A stretch of DNA of 64,000 nucleotides, from positions 66,024,205 through 66,088,204 of the forward strand of contig JAVIAB010000073.1 of NCBI GenBank assembly GCA_032433765.1, read 5' to 3'. The translations under genes and the position numbers were made by a program. The notes under the pieces were generated by a model. That model did no database searches. It had not been told where the DNA came from and saw only the letters and a list, made by a program, of their open reading frames with translations. This DNA comes from Megaustenia siamemsis. Its lineage: Eukaryota > Mollusca > Gastropoda > Stylommatophora > Ariophantidae. This document shows, piece by piece, positions 11,018 to 22,401 of this stretch. The stretch's first letter is position 1. Each line of letters opens with the position of its first letter.

Positions 11018-11526
11018 CAATCTATCTATTGACCTTTCGAACTGTAGCCGGCCCATAGGGCGTAGACCAAGATACTCCTTCTCTTATCTGAATTTTTGTT
11101 CTAGCAGTTTTCAATTCTTTTAAAGATATTTTATCAAATCTCGCCATTTGTCTCTGTTCTGTGCAAGCAGCTCTATCTCATTGAGGGAGCCGATTCCTGC
11201 TGCTCTTGCCTCTCTCATCAATGTTCTTCTCAGTGTCTCTCTGGGTCTTCCTCTTTTTCTCTTACCTGTTGTTTTCCACATGAGGGCTTGCTTTGCTATT
11301 CGGTTATTATCTCTTCTCATCACATGTCCAACATATGACCATCGTCTTTTCTTTATTACTGAAGATATTAGTGGTTGATTAGCGATTTCTCTAATTTCCT
11401 CGTTTGTTTTGAATTCGTTCTACGCTATACCAAGTATTTTCCTTAGACATTTATTTTCGAATGCGTTCAACTTTGTTTCTATATCTCTTGTTGTTTTCCA
11501 GCTTTCACATGCATACGTAAGGGCTG
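11018..11526 (-). mobile_element. Family A RTE-like LINE, 5' truncated, with 10-bp TSD
   Basis: The minus strand encodes MRRDNNRIAKQALMWKTTG and RKRGRPRETLRRTLMREAR up to the stop near 11,120, then the 3' end and a TATC tail. Upstream frames give LTYACESWKTTRDIETKL. ATAGCAATAT at 11008-11017 and 11527-11536 is an exact target-site duplication. Confidence 0.9.
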
Positions 11527-11536
11527 ATAGCAATAT

Positions 11537-12091
11537 ACCAAAAAAAACTGAAAAAAGTAATTTAGAAAATCAAACATTTCTCCTTTGTGTGCATCTACTG
11601 GTAGGATATGCTGGTTTAGTTTAAACATTCCCAACCATTCACATCAGTTCATACAATTTCCTCATACTTTTAAAAATGTGAAAAGTGTATTACTTGGATA
11701 TCTTGGCCTGAAGATGCTAAGGAAAGACCTACTCCTATTGTTTACATCCATCATTATTCCAATAAACATAACAAGTTACAACTTTTTACATCTTTCTTTC
11801 TTCACACCCTGCTTGTACCCACTCAGGTGTCTAGGGAGATATAAAATTCTCGTTCTCACCCTTTTGGTGGTGTCAATCATTGCCAATTGATATTGTAGTG
11901 TTTCTTTGATGTTGTTTGTCCTCCTCCTCTGGGTCAGTTTCTTGCTCTTCTTCTATCTCTTTTAATATATGCATTGTATGGTAAAGAATCACACATCATT
12001 CTTTTTAGATAGGCAAACCAGTTTATTTGTTGTTGTTTCTGTATGTAGTTTAGAATTGTTCAGTGCCTGGGGGCATTTGTAACCTAGTTGT
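11537..12091. other. Intron sequence, nothing clear
   Basis: AT-rich. The open frame at 11585-11890 has no family features. Confidence 0.35.
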
Positions 12092-12362
12092 TCTATCTAT
12101 CTATCTATTGTCCTTTCGAGTCAAAGACGGCACATAGGGCAGAACCACAATCTCAAAAACGGAAACCTTGCGTGCCAAAGTGGCACATATTGCAGAGATC
12201 ACTGCTCTAAAATATATGGCGCTGTTTCCATAACAATACTTTTTACATTGACAGCTTGTCAAGCCATTGATCAACCTCCTTAGTTACCTTTACGACATGC
12301 CTGGAAGCATTCACAGTGTCACTATTCTTTACTTCCCTCATAATGAGGCCCCGGTAACACAC
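12092..12362 (-). mobile_element. Short interspersed repeat with (ATAG)n tail, copy 2
   Basis: Second copy of the repeat at 436-705 in the same orientation, with a longer (ATAG)n tail at its left end and the same TGTGTTACCGGGGCC start. It supplies the consensus 3' end GGCTCGAAAGGACAATAGATAG (here GACTCGAAAGG). Confidence 0.65.
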
Positions 12363-12938
12363 AGGAAAGAGCTTTGTTAGTGAACCAATATTTCTGTTAA
12401 AGCTCTGATAGAATTCTATTAGTGATCCGATATGTCTGTTGATGGATGATTGAGCTTCGTTAGTGAACTTATATGTCTGTTAATGATCCAAAAATAGTTA
12501 AGTAGATAGATGCATGTTATTTTATCATGAAATATTTTGTCAGGTAGGCCCTCTCTCTGTCTCTACTTTCTCTAATCACCTGCTTTACTCTCAAAAGTAA
12601 ATGTACTTGTAATTGCTGATTTAGATCAAAATGCATGTTACATATTCATTCTAACTAGTTTGGAGTTACCTTGTCATTTATTCTGATGTAAAGATAGAAA
12701 GAGCCATGGCAGTATATGAAAATGTTGTTTAAATTATGCTTATTCTATAATGCAGTTGAATACATCTCCAAATAATTTGTACACAGCAATTTTAGTCCTA
12801 ACAAGCAAATAAGAAAAGACCATATGTAGCTGTATTGCTTGTAATGTATGGTAATTATTAATTAACTAATTTTTTCAGCTATAGCAGGAGACTGTTTAAA
12901 TTACAAATAATTGAAATATTTACACAATCAATCATCAG
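12363..12938. other. Intron 2 sequence, nothing seen
   Basis: AT-rich with no exon or repeat recognised, except imperfect duplications of TTAGTGAACC/TTAGTGATCC near 12,380-12,490. Confidence 0.4.
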
Positions 12939-13090
12939 GTCAACTTGAACAATGAGTGGAACCGTGTCTGTCTACAATCAAATTGTAATGATACACAAAT
13001 TAATGTGACTTGTCAGAACAGTCGTCGTAAACGCCAAGCCACTGCTAGCAGTATAAATCTATATGCTGTTCTTACTCTTAAGAATATTAT
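12939..13090 (+). CDS. Exon 3: linker segment with dibasic RRKR site
   Basis: The exon follows a TCATCAG acceptor in phase 0 and ends before a consensus GTAAGT donor in phase 2 (152 bp). It encodes VNLNNEWNRVCLQSNC, then NVTCQN, then SRRKRQATASS and a hydrophobic/beta-type end. There are three cysteines and N-glycosylation sequons (NDT, NVT). R-R-K-R followed by Q is a furin-type proprotein convertase motif, so the secreted chain could be cleaved here; that is an inference. The domain family is unknown. Confidence 0.8.
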
Positions 13091-13857
13091 GTAAGTATTG
13101 ATATAATTGATGTCCATTATATATTGACATTCACCAGTGCCTTTATTAATATAATTAAAACTGTTGTTAAATATACTTTAACAATAATCTTAAATCTATG
13201 GTCACTCACTATTTTTCCCATCTGCCTAGCAAGGCATGGAGGGAACCTTTACTTTACTTAATAATCTTAAGTGAATAATAATTTAACAAAAGAAGCACAG
13301 TAACACATGGAGACATTAGTGTTATGCACAGGAAGGTGAATCAAATGAGGTAACATTCTAACTTGATCCAAATTCCAAAAAAAGTTCAACATTGGCATAC
13401 AATCAACTTGATAGTAAAGCAGTCCCTAATAAATACATGCTGAAGAGTTAGAATGCACTGAGCAGTGAGGTTTCTTTAGATACCGCACCACACTCTGTGT
13501 TCAATAAAGAATAACAAGGCAGTAAATGCTGCAAAATTCTGTCTACTTGGTTCAGCTCTGGACCTCTTATCAAAATAGAATTTAAAGAACAGTTATTTAC
13601 ATCACCAGCCCCTTTATATTCATTGCCTATTGTAGAGCAGCAATTGTTTGCAATCTATCCCTTCCCTTTACAAATTATTTTGTAGAGCAGAGACTTGAGT
13701 TGACTCTTATCTGAATAAAATTCTTCAGCATCAACTTTTTAAAAGCAATTAACAATAAGCTTTAAGAAGAATTACACATTTTCTCAGCTAATAAAAGAAC
13801 ATTATTTTCTCACATCTTTTTGGATATAAATCTATTGCTTTTAATTTATACCAGACT
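13091..13857. other. Intron 3 sequence, nothing seen
   Basis: No exon or repeat family recognised. Confidence 0.4.
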
Positions 13858-13868
13858 TACAAGTTTGT

Positions 13869-14459
13869 CAATGTCTTTCAGAAGCCTTGAAAAGTTGTGG
13901 AAATCAAAACTTATCAGCACAAACACAAAACTTAGGCTATTCAAATCAAATGTACTATCAACCCTTACGTATGCGTGTGAAAGCTGGAAAACAACAAGAG
14001 ATATAGAAACAAAGTTGAACGCATTCGAAAATAAATGTCTAAGGAAAATACTTGGTATAGCATGGAACGAATTCAAAACAAATGAGGAAATTAGAGAAAT
14101 CGCCAATCAACCACTAATATCTTCAGTAATAAAGAAAAGACGATGGTCATACGTTGGACATGTGATGAGAAGAGATAATAACCGAATAGCAAAGCAAGCC
14201 CTCATATGGGAAACAACAGGTAAAAGAAAAAGAGGAAGACCCAGGGAGACACTGAGAAGAACATTGATGAGAGAGGCAAGAGCAGCAGGAGTCGGCTCCT
14301 CAATGAGATAGAACTGCTTGCACAGAACAGAGACAGATGGCGAGATTTGATAAAATATCTTTAAAAGAAAACTGCTAGAACAAAAAATCCATATAGGAGA
14401 AGGTGTATCTTGGTCTACGCCCTATGGGCCGGTTACGGCTCGAAAGGTCAATAGATAGA
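13869..14459 (+). mobile_element. Family A RTE-like LINE, 5' truncated, with 11-bp TSD
   Basis: A long open frame (13,877-14,308) covers the RTE C-terminus: LEKLWKSKLISTNTKLRLFK, TYACESWKTTRDIETKLNAF, CLRKILGIAWNEF, WSYVGHVMRRDNNRIAKQ and KRKRGRPRETLRRTL. A one-base frame break then occurs in the GIGSLNEIELL region (reads VGSSMR). The 3' end is GGCTCGAAAGGTCAATAGATAG. TACAAGTTTGT at 13858-13868 and 14460-14470 is an exact duplication. It is nearly identical to the copy at 38,494, so insertion was recent. Confidence 0.92.
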
Positions 14460-14596
14460 TACAAGTTTGTGCAAGGAAGAGCCACTGCATATTCAGATGT
14501 TGAGCTTTTAGTAGAAGCACGATTTTAGCATTCTCTATACCTAGATTATTATATGATGTGGAACTGGCTGTACCTTTATATCTAGTATTTAAAACA

Positions 14597-15260
14597 GTAG
14601 AAGTAATGGTAACAACAAAGAAAAAGACATCGCCTCAGTGCAAAATAAAGACAAGTGGAACAATATTAAAACAGGTAAATGAATTTAAATATTTGGGAAC
14701 TTTGTTAACCTCAGACGAAGATGTACAACAAAGGTGGGATGTAGAATGGCTCAGGCAAAAGCAGCTTTCCAAAAAATGAGGAAGATACTATGCCATCCAT
14801 TTTTGACAATAGAAACCAGAAAAGAGTTCTTAAATGATATGTAGAGCCAGTCTTAACATATGGATGTGAATCATGTACAATAGGACAACAGACAAAAAAA
14901 TCACTGGAGTCTGTAGAAATGTGGTTTTACAGAAGAATGTTGAGAATACCATGGACAGCTAAGAAGAGTATTGAAAACGTTCTGACAGAGGCCAAAGCAA
15001 AAGAAAGCTAATTTCCAATATTAGGAAGAAACAATCATCATTTTTTGGCCATGTAATGAGAAGAGAACAGCTGGAATATATTGTAACAACTGGGAAAATT
15101 GAGGGGCGAAGAGATAGAGGGAAGTAAAGAGAAAAGATACCAGACAGCTTAAGAGAATGGCTTGGCAGAAGGTCAACAACATGATAAATAACTGTCGTGA
15201 TTGAAAGTTGTGGAGAGACATGATCACCTACACCAGCAAGCTTGGTACTTGATGATGATG
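14597..15260 (+). mobile_element. Family B RTE-like LINE, 5' truncated, with 10-bp TSD
   Basis: The plus strand starts inside the RT C-terminus (VEVMVTTKKKTSPQCKIK, then YLGTLLTSDEDVQ). Broken frames follow with LTYGCESC, FYRRMLRIPWTAKKS and FFGHVMRREQLEYIVT, ending in GATGATGATG. ATTTAAAACA at 14587-14596 and 15261-15270 is an exact target-site duplication. It ends about 50 bp before exon 4. Confidence 0.9.
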
Positions 15261-15311
15261 ATTTAAAACAACTTTAACACCAGACTTGAACTAAAAACTA
15301 TTTTGTTGCAG

Positions 15312-15414
15312 GGAATTTGTGGTTTCTCGAACAGATAACAGCATGATAAGAACAGAAGATTTGTACAAGGATGTCATTCTACAGCTTCCACCTAACAACA
15401 AATTTGACTACTCT
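15312..15414 (+). CDS. Exon 4: linker segment
   Basis: The acceptor is TTGTTGCAG and phase 2 completes a Met codon with exon 3. The exon reads EFVVSRTDNSMIRTEDLYK, then DVILQLPPNNKFDYS, before GTGAGG. Its 103 bp (3n+1) fits phase 2 in and phase 0 out. It has no cysteines. It lies just downstream of a family B LINE insertion that ends at 15260. Confidence 0.75.
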
Positions 15415-16252
15415 GTGAGGAAATTTGAACTTTGCTTTCTTTTTCTCTTTATAATTTTTCTTGGATAGTTTTTGGTATATTATATGGTCTATATGTATTG
15501 CTTGTTCATTTATATATATATTTGTGTTGTGTCCATTGTTCCAGGTGAAGGCCTATTTTTCGTGTAGTCTCTCATTTACATAAATCTGTAACCATATAAT
15601 TTTTACTTTTTTGTTTTCTTTTCATTCTTCTCACTAGCTTTACAGCAGCTTCAATGTGTATGCCTTTACCCCATGTACATTATAGCATTGACTCAAATCT
15701 AATGTAGACATCTAAAAAACATCCTTCTACTTTCATTATTAGTAGAAGGAATTGCTAGTGTCTACTTGACTTAACCCTTCCACTTACAACTATTTTTCTT
15801 TAATTCATTGTGAATTTTTGTGTGCTCTTCCTTGTGTGTTGGTTTGAAATTATCTTAACTTTTTCATGAAACAGTGATGCACTTCTAAGTACTGAGTCCT
15901 TTTCTAAATCATGAATATGGCTTCAGTTACTCTTTCTTACTAATTTACTTTTTCTTGCCATGTGATCTTTGACTTCTTATCTGGCAGTATTATTGTGTTA
16001 TTTCAAAAACTGTAATTTGCTTATAAATGTATGCTTGAATGTCTTTAATATCTCTGCCTTTGCCTCTCTCTTAGTGTTCACTATTTTCTCTTTTATGTTT
16101 TGCTATTTTTATTTTCAATTTCAGCTTCCAGTAATGTGTGCAAGTTAATATTATTGTTAGCGCTCTTCAATGTCATATATTTGTATTTTATCATTATTCT
16201 CTAATTTGTTATCTTTCACACTTTTACATACTCAGCTGATGCTAGTCAAATA
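15415..16252. other. Intron 4 sequence with a relative of the foldback arm
   Basis: About 15,535-15,670 resembles the right arm and flank of the foldback at 4,992-5,400. The rest is T-rich and unassigned. Confidence 0.4.
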
Positions 16253-16500
16253 ATTTCATGAGGATATGAAGGGTACCGTTCAATACGATAACAGCACATC
16301 ACAACCCTTCAACATACGCAGTAGTGTCAAGCAGGAATGCACTCTTGCTCTGACCCTATTTGAAATCTTCTTTGCTGTTCTATTGAAACATGCATTCTCA
16401 AATGTGAACAAAGGGGTTTATCTTCATACTAGTATCTGATGATCAGTTGCTCAATCTTGCAAGACTAAAAGCAAGGTCCAAAATCAGACATATCACTATT
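16253..16500 (+). mobile_element. LINE reverse transcriptase fragment (separate clade)
   Basis: One open plus frame reads MKGTVQYDNSTSQPFNI, SVKQECTLALTLFEIFFAVL and LKHAFSNVNKGVYLHT. This is the RT palm upstream of the catalytic box, with SGVKQGC decayed to SSVKQEC. The wording differs from families A-C. It is a short dead fragment. Confidence 0.7.
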
Positions 16501-16539
16501 TGAGAACTATTATTTGCTGAGACACAGAAGGATAACACA

Positions 16540-16680
16540 TTAGCATAGAACTAGAGTCATTAGTCTCAATACACTAAGGAAAATACTGGGGATGTGATCT
16601 AATCACTTATGGACATGTTCGATGTGCAATGAGGATAATACGTTGACTAAACTAGACTAAACTTATATTCAGATAAAATA
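16540..16680 (+). repeat. Dispersed repeat, copy 1 (also near 46,060 and 50,440)
   Basis: AGTCATTAGTCTC..., CACTTATGGACATGTTCGATG and GTTGACTAAACTAGACTAA recur at about 50,600-50,705 and in part near 46,205-46,260. The class is unknown. Confidence 0.45.
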
Positions 16681-16964
16681 ACATTCATAATTTAATTAGC
16701 TGTATGTTGTATTTATAACAACTTAATTAATTAATTTTCTATTTTTTGGTCTTGCATTTGAAATACATGCTGTGGTAATGCTAAAGATTATGAAGTATTC
16801 CTTCAGCAATTAAATAATAAACTAGAGTTGCTGCTCAAAATCAGTGAAAAAAGAAACATATATAGGCTTGAAAGGAGCATTCATGTTTTGAAACATTTAA
16901 TGAAAAGCAAATAGTGAAAAAAGTTTTTATTTTACAAATGTACACTAGCAGTCAAACTATCTTC

Positions 16965-17905
16965 TTCTTTTCTCTTTTCACTGATACCTAAAAGGTGTCG
17001 TAGTTTATATCATTTGTCGTTCTTGAGCTGCTCGAACAGTCTGAATTAGTGATTTTCCTTTGTTGTTACATGTCTCTGTCACTGCATTTATCCATCTTCT
17101 TATGGGTCTTCCTCTTGGTCTTTTTCAATGTATTCTTTAGAAGAACGCCCTTGATGGTGATTGGTGAGGATTCATTCTGACCAGGTGGCTAAACCATTTA
17201 AGTTGTTGTTGTTCTATATATTCTTGGCAGGGTTTTGTTCCTACCATTTTTCTTATGGTTTCATTTGGTATTCTATCTCTTCTTGTGTTGTTTGTTACTT
17301 TTCTCAAGCATCGCATCTCACATGTATTGATTTTCCTTAATTGTGATTTAGAAAGGGTCCATGTTTGACTTTCATAGCACAAAGTTGGTATGAAAATGCT
17401 ATTTATCATTTGTTGTTTAGCTGGCATAGAAATGTTTGGATGTCTTAGCAATGGTGAAAGCTGGTATGTGACAGCATTTGCTTTTTGTATTCTCATGTCA
17501 ATTTCTCTGTCTAGTTTTCCATCTTTTGTGAACATTGTGCCCAAATACTTGATTTATTCTACTTGTTTTATTTCTTTGTCTTTGATCTTAATGTTTAATA
17601 GGTGTCTTAATTTGCTTATTCTCATAGCCTCTGTTTTTGCTGTGTTAATTTTCATACTGTAGTTTGTGCAACTTTTATCTAGAGATGTTATATGCTGTTG
17701 TAGCAGGTTTTCATCCTCATATATTAGGCATTGGTCATCTGCGAAGAGTAGCTCGTTGATGTTGGAATTTTCTACCTCTATGTTATTATGTGATTTTTCC
17801 TTATTGTTGGTTGTTTCCAGATTTATTTTGTCCATATATATGATGAAGCGGAGTGGTGAGAAGACATATATTGTCTTACACCTGTTGTAACCTGAAACCA
17901 TTCTG
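16965..17905 (-). mobile_element. RTE-like LINE (RT to C-terminus), one in-frame stop
   Basis: Two minus-strand open stretches (17,901-17,554 and 17,544-17,137) are in the same frame, separated by one stop after KEIKQVE. They read LLFADDQCLIYEDENLLQQH (catalytic FADD box), INTAKTEAMRISK, YLGTMFTKDG-type (GTMFTKDGKLDREI), PTLCYESQTWTLS and LRKVTNNTRRDRIPN. Frames then break to about 16,965. It is better preserved than most copies here and belongs to a different subfamily from A-C. Confidence 0.85.
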
Positions 17906-18160
17906 ACAGATCTTCCGATGTTCTAACGGCACTTTGACTTTTTATATAATGCCATTATATTATCTAGTAGTCAAGCTATCAGTTTTGATTATCTAATTTT
18001 TTATAAACATAAATAGTATGAGAGAATGATAAATATGAGTATGAGTAAGAAACTGAAACTATGGCCTTAGTAAAGTTTGCAATAGACATCCAGTTAGGTA
18101 AGATTGGCATTAATCTAAGAAGACAAATGAGAGAATATTATGACAACTTAGCGGAGGATG

Positions 18161-18411
18161 GAGGAGTTGCAATAGCTCAGTAGTTAGTGAACTGCGCTAC
18201 AAAGGACAAGAGATTGTGTTTGATCCTAATTGACTGCTTCCTGGTTCACCCAGTCTTAAATGGGTACCGGATTTTTTTCTGGGAAAGTAAAGTGACACAG
18301 CGTGATACCGACCACATTACCCCAAAAATCATGTGCCAAAGGTCTATAAAAATTATGGTCACTAACACCATATTCCCTATACATCACTTGGTATGACAGG
18401 GCTCTTTACTT
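18161..18411 (+). mobile_element. tRNA-derived SINE, single-head copy, with 13-bp TSD
   Basis: Plus orientation: the tRNA-like head GGAGTTGCAATAGCTCAGTA...GTTTGATCC (about 18,163-18,240) is followed by body TGGGTACCGGATTTTTTTC and the CACTTGGTATGACAGGG hairpin. TTAGCGGAGGATG (18148-18160) and TTAGTGGAGAATG (18412-18424) are direct repeats with two mismatches. This is the oldest-looking copy. Confidence 0.8.
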
Positions 18412-18923
18412 TTAGTGGAGAATGACATTGTGAGAGAGTGAGAGGAAAAATCATGACAATTGAACAACTTAGTGTGGAAGCCAAACAACAGTATTAGTGA
18501 TAAGAAAACAGTGCGAGGGAGCATAAATTTATATAACACCATGATCACCTATCCCAGTCATATACCCATAACGATATTTATATTAAATCTCATGGTGTGT
18601 TTTACATTGTCTCATTTTATTATAATTTGAAGAAAAAAAAATGTCATCAATGTTAGAAAGTATGTTGCCAGTAAAGCTGTTGACCAATTAACTATGCCAG
18701 TTTGATTTCTCGTAGGAATGATGTTCCATCTGAGGGAGAAATTATATTTCTCAGGAGATCCATGAAATGGGATAATGACATAATGGATATGTTTTCTATT
18801 TTAAATGTAATTTTAATGTTCAATAGCAATGTCATGTCTTATTTTGTTTTCAGTGTCAACTCTATTCCTGACTGATCAACATCTCATAAACTTACAAATG
18901 TACTGTTTATCATATATTTTCAG

Positions 18924-19014
18924 AATCTAGTGTCTGATGCTGTACCTACACTGAATTCGATCACTAATGTACAGATGTGTAACCCACCGAAGGTCCTCAT
19001 AGAAAGCGATTGTG
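18924..19014 (+). CDS. Exon 5: end of linker, leads into the cysteine modules
   Basis: The exon follows ATATTTTCAG in phase 0 and reads NLVSDAVPTLNSITNVQMCN, then PPKVLIESDCG, ending before GTATGA in phase 1 (91 bp). Two cysteines appear near its end. From this exon onward all junctions are phase 1, the register of the repeated modules. Confidence 0.75.
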
Positions 19015-19368
19015 GTATGACTCTTTTATTTACACATTTTATTTACACTGAAAAGTAACTTTAATAGTTCTTAGCTTACTTCTAATTCATTTATTCTTAA
19101 AAAATTAAATTACATTTTAAAGAATGTATAAACGTCATATAGCCTGAACAAATTGCAGCAACAGGAAAGAAAATGCCATAACTGTGTGCATAATGTGCAT
19201 TATCAAATTTGCTAAATATGAGTTGATAAGTTTCAAAATATATTTTATAATTATGCTATTGCAAAAACAGAACCATAAAAACAAAACACTGATAAGTGTT
19301 AATATTTTTTTAAATTAATTAATTATGTGAAAATATAATTAACAAAATGTATTATTATGTCATATTAC
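19015..19368. other. Intron 5 sequence, nothing seen
   Basis: Very AT-rich with no features. Confidence 0.4.
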
Positions 19369-19600
19369 TAACCCTTACCTGCGCATGTGACAGCTGGAAA
19401 ACAACACACTTTTGAAGACAAATGGCTTAGAAGGATACTCTGTATACAATGGAATGAATTCAAGACTAATATAGAGATAACATAAATGGCCATGCAACTA
19501 ACAATCTCATCTATAATTAGGATAAGAAGATGGAAATGTATCAGGCTTGTGTTAAGAAAAGACAACAAAGAATTTTCAAAACAGGATCTTCTATGGGATA
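19369..19600 (+). mobile_element. Diverged family A-like LINE fragment
   Basis: The sequence ACTAACCCTTACCTGCGCATGTGACAGCTGGAAAACAA parallels the LTYACESWKTT region of family A. Later parts follow the IISSVIKKRRW..VMRRDN order (SIIRIRRWKCIRLVLRKDN), with large deletions. It is an old copy without a recognisable end. Confidence 0.6.
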
Positions 19601-21727
19601 TAAGTACAAGCTCTTGGTTCTTGGTATGTGATGCCTGTAATGACGTTCTTGAATTCTCTGGTTTTACTGGACCCAAGATAATAAGTGGCGGGTTGTAATG
19701 ATTTTCTTAAATTCCCAATTTTTATTGGAGAAGTTGTCCTGTCTAGAGGTACTGTAATACAGGGTCTTCTATACATGCTACCACAGTGGAGAATACTCGA
19801 TCCTTGCTTCTGTTAGCTAGCCTGTTTTGATGCAAACTGTTTCCAGGGAGACCAACTGAAAGATCAAGGTTGTGAAAGAACATTATTATCGTTAAGAGTA
19901 ACAGACGTTCCGTAAACCTCCCTAGCCTCTTAGTGTAAAAGCGTAAACTTTCCCACTTACAAATGGTACTTCCAAAACTGTTGTGTCCACAACTTTTCTT
20001 TCTTCTGTGTACTTCCTCATTTATGACAAAGTGTATGAAACATCAGTGATAATAAATATTTCTTCTAATTCTTGATTGTACCTTCCTTGTTCAAGGTTAT
20101 TGTATAAGTCTCAGGTTGTACAAAACTTATCTGGTCTACTAAACCAAACAATTCAGTAAATCTATCAACTTTCTCTCAATTTGTAACACTCTGAACCCTT
20201 AAAAATAGAACATTTATATCATAATATTCCTGCCAGAAATCTGAAAACTTCAAATTCATAGTCAACACAAGAAGACTCCACATTCATTGTTAGTCATGGT
20301 GGCATTCTAGTAAGAGCGATTAATTTTGTAAAAATATCCAAGATAGTTGTTACTCAAAAGTTTTAATGCTACGCTGAGATACATTTCACTTTATAAAAGA
20401 AAATATTCTGTTAACTTTGTGCTAGTTAGGTCCTTGCATGGTCTCTTATAGATAGCTTCTGATGTTAATTCTCCTGTAGGACACTGGCAGACATGCTATT
20501 CTAGGTTCTCCTTCTCCACAGGAATATGAAAGTTACCTGGTTCTCGAGAACAATTAGAGAATCATCATCCAATTTATAAAAAAACTTTATTATAATTGTT
20601 CCTTTCCTTTCAACATCGATGGTAACATCTGGTTACAGACTACTATATCATTCAGAACGTTCGACAACAATCAACCTCCAGCTATAACTTATGTTCCATC
20701 ATTACACATTTCTCTTACTGAGCAATTTAACTATCTCTTATGCTCGGCAATGACCTCAGTTATATTATCTCTATAATTACATTGTACTTTCTTCCCTGAT
20801 GTGTTTAATAATGGTCGGTGCTCTCCAAGAATTAAAACTTCTCATTGTTCTCAGTATTTATCTTGATACTTTCTCTCTTCTTTTGGATTCAAATGTCTTC
20901 CTTCTGCTTTCAAAAAGATCTGCCTCAATGATCCTTTCTGGATTCTTTTTTCCCTAGATGCCTAACTCTGTTGCTAAAAAGTGTCCAACTCTTTTGGTTT
21001 TAAATATCCATCACTACTTGTTTTTTTTTCTGATTACCACCCTTCACATCATTCTCCACTTGTTCCCCATAATTTCTTGGATATTTCATTGTTTTTCCTA
21101 AATCTCTATATATTGTCTAAGTAATATTTTCTATGTGGATATCTCCATGATTTAACTGCGTGCATTCACTGTTTATTTTAGTGCTATACATTCCCATCTT
21201 TAAGCATTTCTGTTAATGTGTACCAGTACCCCTTTCGTTAATGCATTTTATTATTCTCTCGAGACTCACTTAAGTGCTTTACCTCCTTTATTTTCAGTCT
21301 TGTTGCTTATTATTTATCCTTTACTTCAACAAGGTGAGATCTTGGTCAGCCTTAGGACTACCAACTCTGCTTTTGAAACCACAGGTCACAGTTACTTGAG
21401 CTCTCCATCAGAAAGGATAGATCAGACAACACCAACTCTGATCATACCACCTGTGGCAAGGGACCCTACTAAACAATAATTAAACTTACAGTCGCACACA
21501 AAGAAAGGTGCAGCTACACTTGACTGATGCAGTTGTCATCATTGCAGGGAACATCTGTTATGTTATCAAAAGTTGGATGTATTTTTTGCACTTTTAAAAC
21601 TATTTGAATATTATTAATCTTTTAAGAACCTGTTTATATTATTGTGTCTTTGGTAAATTATATTGTTTCTAATATAAATGTACTTGTACAGTTTTTAGTT
21701 CATTGTGTTTACCATTTTTGTTAACAG
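19601..21727. other. Intron 5 sequence, no gene recognised
   Basis: About 2.1 kb without a recognisable exon or repeat family. The open frame at 21,216-21,479 shows no splice signals in phase with exons 5 and 6, which already join correctly. Confidence 0.4.
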
Positions 21728-21889
21728 TTGACTGTGGCCCAGGGACTTTTTATAATGAAACAGAAAAGGAGTGTCAATTCTGCCCGGTTGGTAGCTATCA
21801 GCCAGTGTCAGGACAAATAAGTTGTAATCCTTGCCCACAGGGAAAAACTACAATAACAACTGGCTCCTATGCAGAAAGTGATTGTTATG
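21728..21889 (+). CDS. Exon 6: EphR-like module 1
   Basis: This 162-bp phase 1-1 exon lies between TTAACAG and GGTAACT. It encodes DCGPGTFYNETEKECQFCPV, then GSYQPVSGQISCNPCP, then a T/G-rich segment ending ESDCY. The spacing C..G-x-F/Y...C..CP.G.YQ....C..CP....T...G....DC matches the tyrosine-kinase ephrin A/B receptor-like (GCC2/GCC3) module. Such modules are extracellular and disulfide bonded. Confidence 0.9.
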
Positions 21890-22094
21890 GTAACTGAAAA
21901 GTTTAGCACTTGTTGCTTATTTATGACCTCACTCTGACATATTATTTTCTTTAAAATCCATTGATATAATAATATGTCTTATCAGGCTCTCTTTTACTTT
22001 TTCCCACTTGGTGTATGTTGCCAAGCACCAGTTCATTGCCTGTTTATGTTCTTATTTAATTCATTATAATCAATGATCAGCCTATGTCTAACAG

Positions 22095-22261
22095 ATGAAT
22101 GCCCAGCAGGCCAGCTTATGAATTTGATGAGTAGCCCTCCCATGTGCACCAACTGTAGTCGTGGGCTGTACCAGCCTCAGAGTGGACAGTTTAGCTGTTT
22201 AGCATGCCCTGCTGACAAACTACCAAGTACACAGGGACAAAACTTGCCAGTGATTGCTCAA
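22095..22261 (+). CDS. Exon 7: EphR-like module 2, one base short
   Basis: The exon follows CTAACAG and reads DECPAGQLMNLMSSPPMC, then TNCSRGLYQPQSGQFSCLAC, in phase 1. It ends at a strong AAGTGAGT donor. Its length is 167 bp, not a multiple of three, although neighbouring modules are exactly 3n. Near position 22235 the expected T..G....SDC ending switches frame: ASDCS is read only in the +1 frame, just after a GGG run. One extra G would restore 168 bp and the normal module end. This is either an assembly indel or a genuine frameshift. Confidence 0.85.
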
Positions 22262-22401
22262 GTGAGTTCTGTTTGTCAGGAAAATTTCCCATTTTATTCT
22301 TTTAGATTTACATGTTATATGAATTGAGACCCTGTTTGAGAATATGAAAACTAAAGAGAAAATATTTCGTTATAATAGTAGACATTTTGTTTAAATGTCA
22401 A

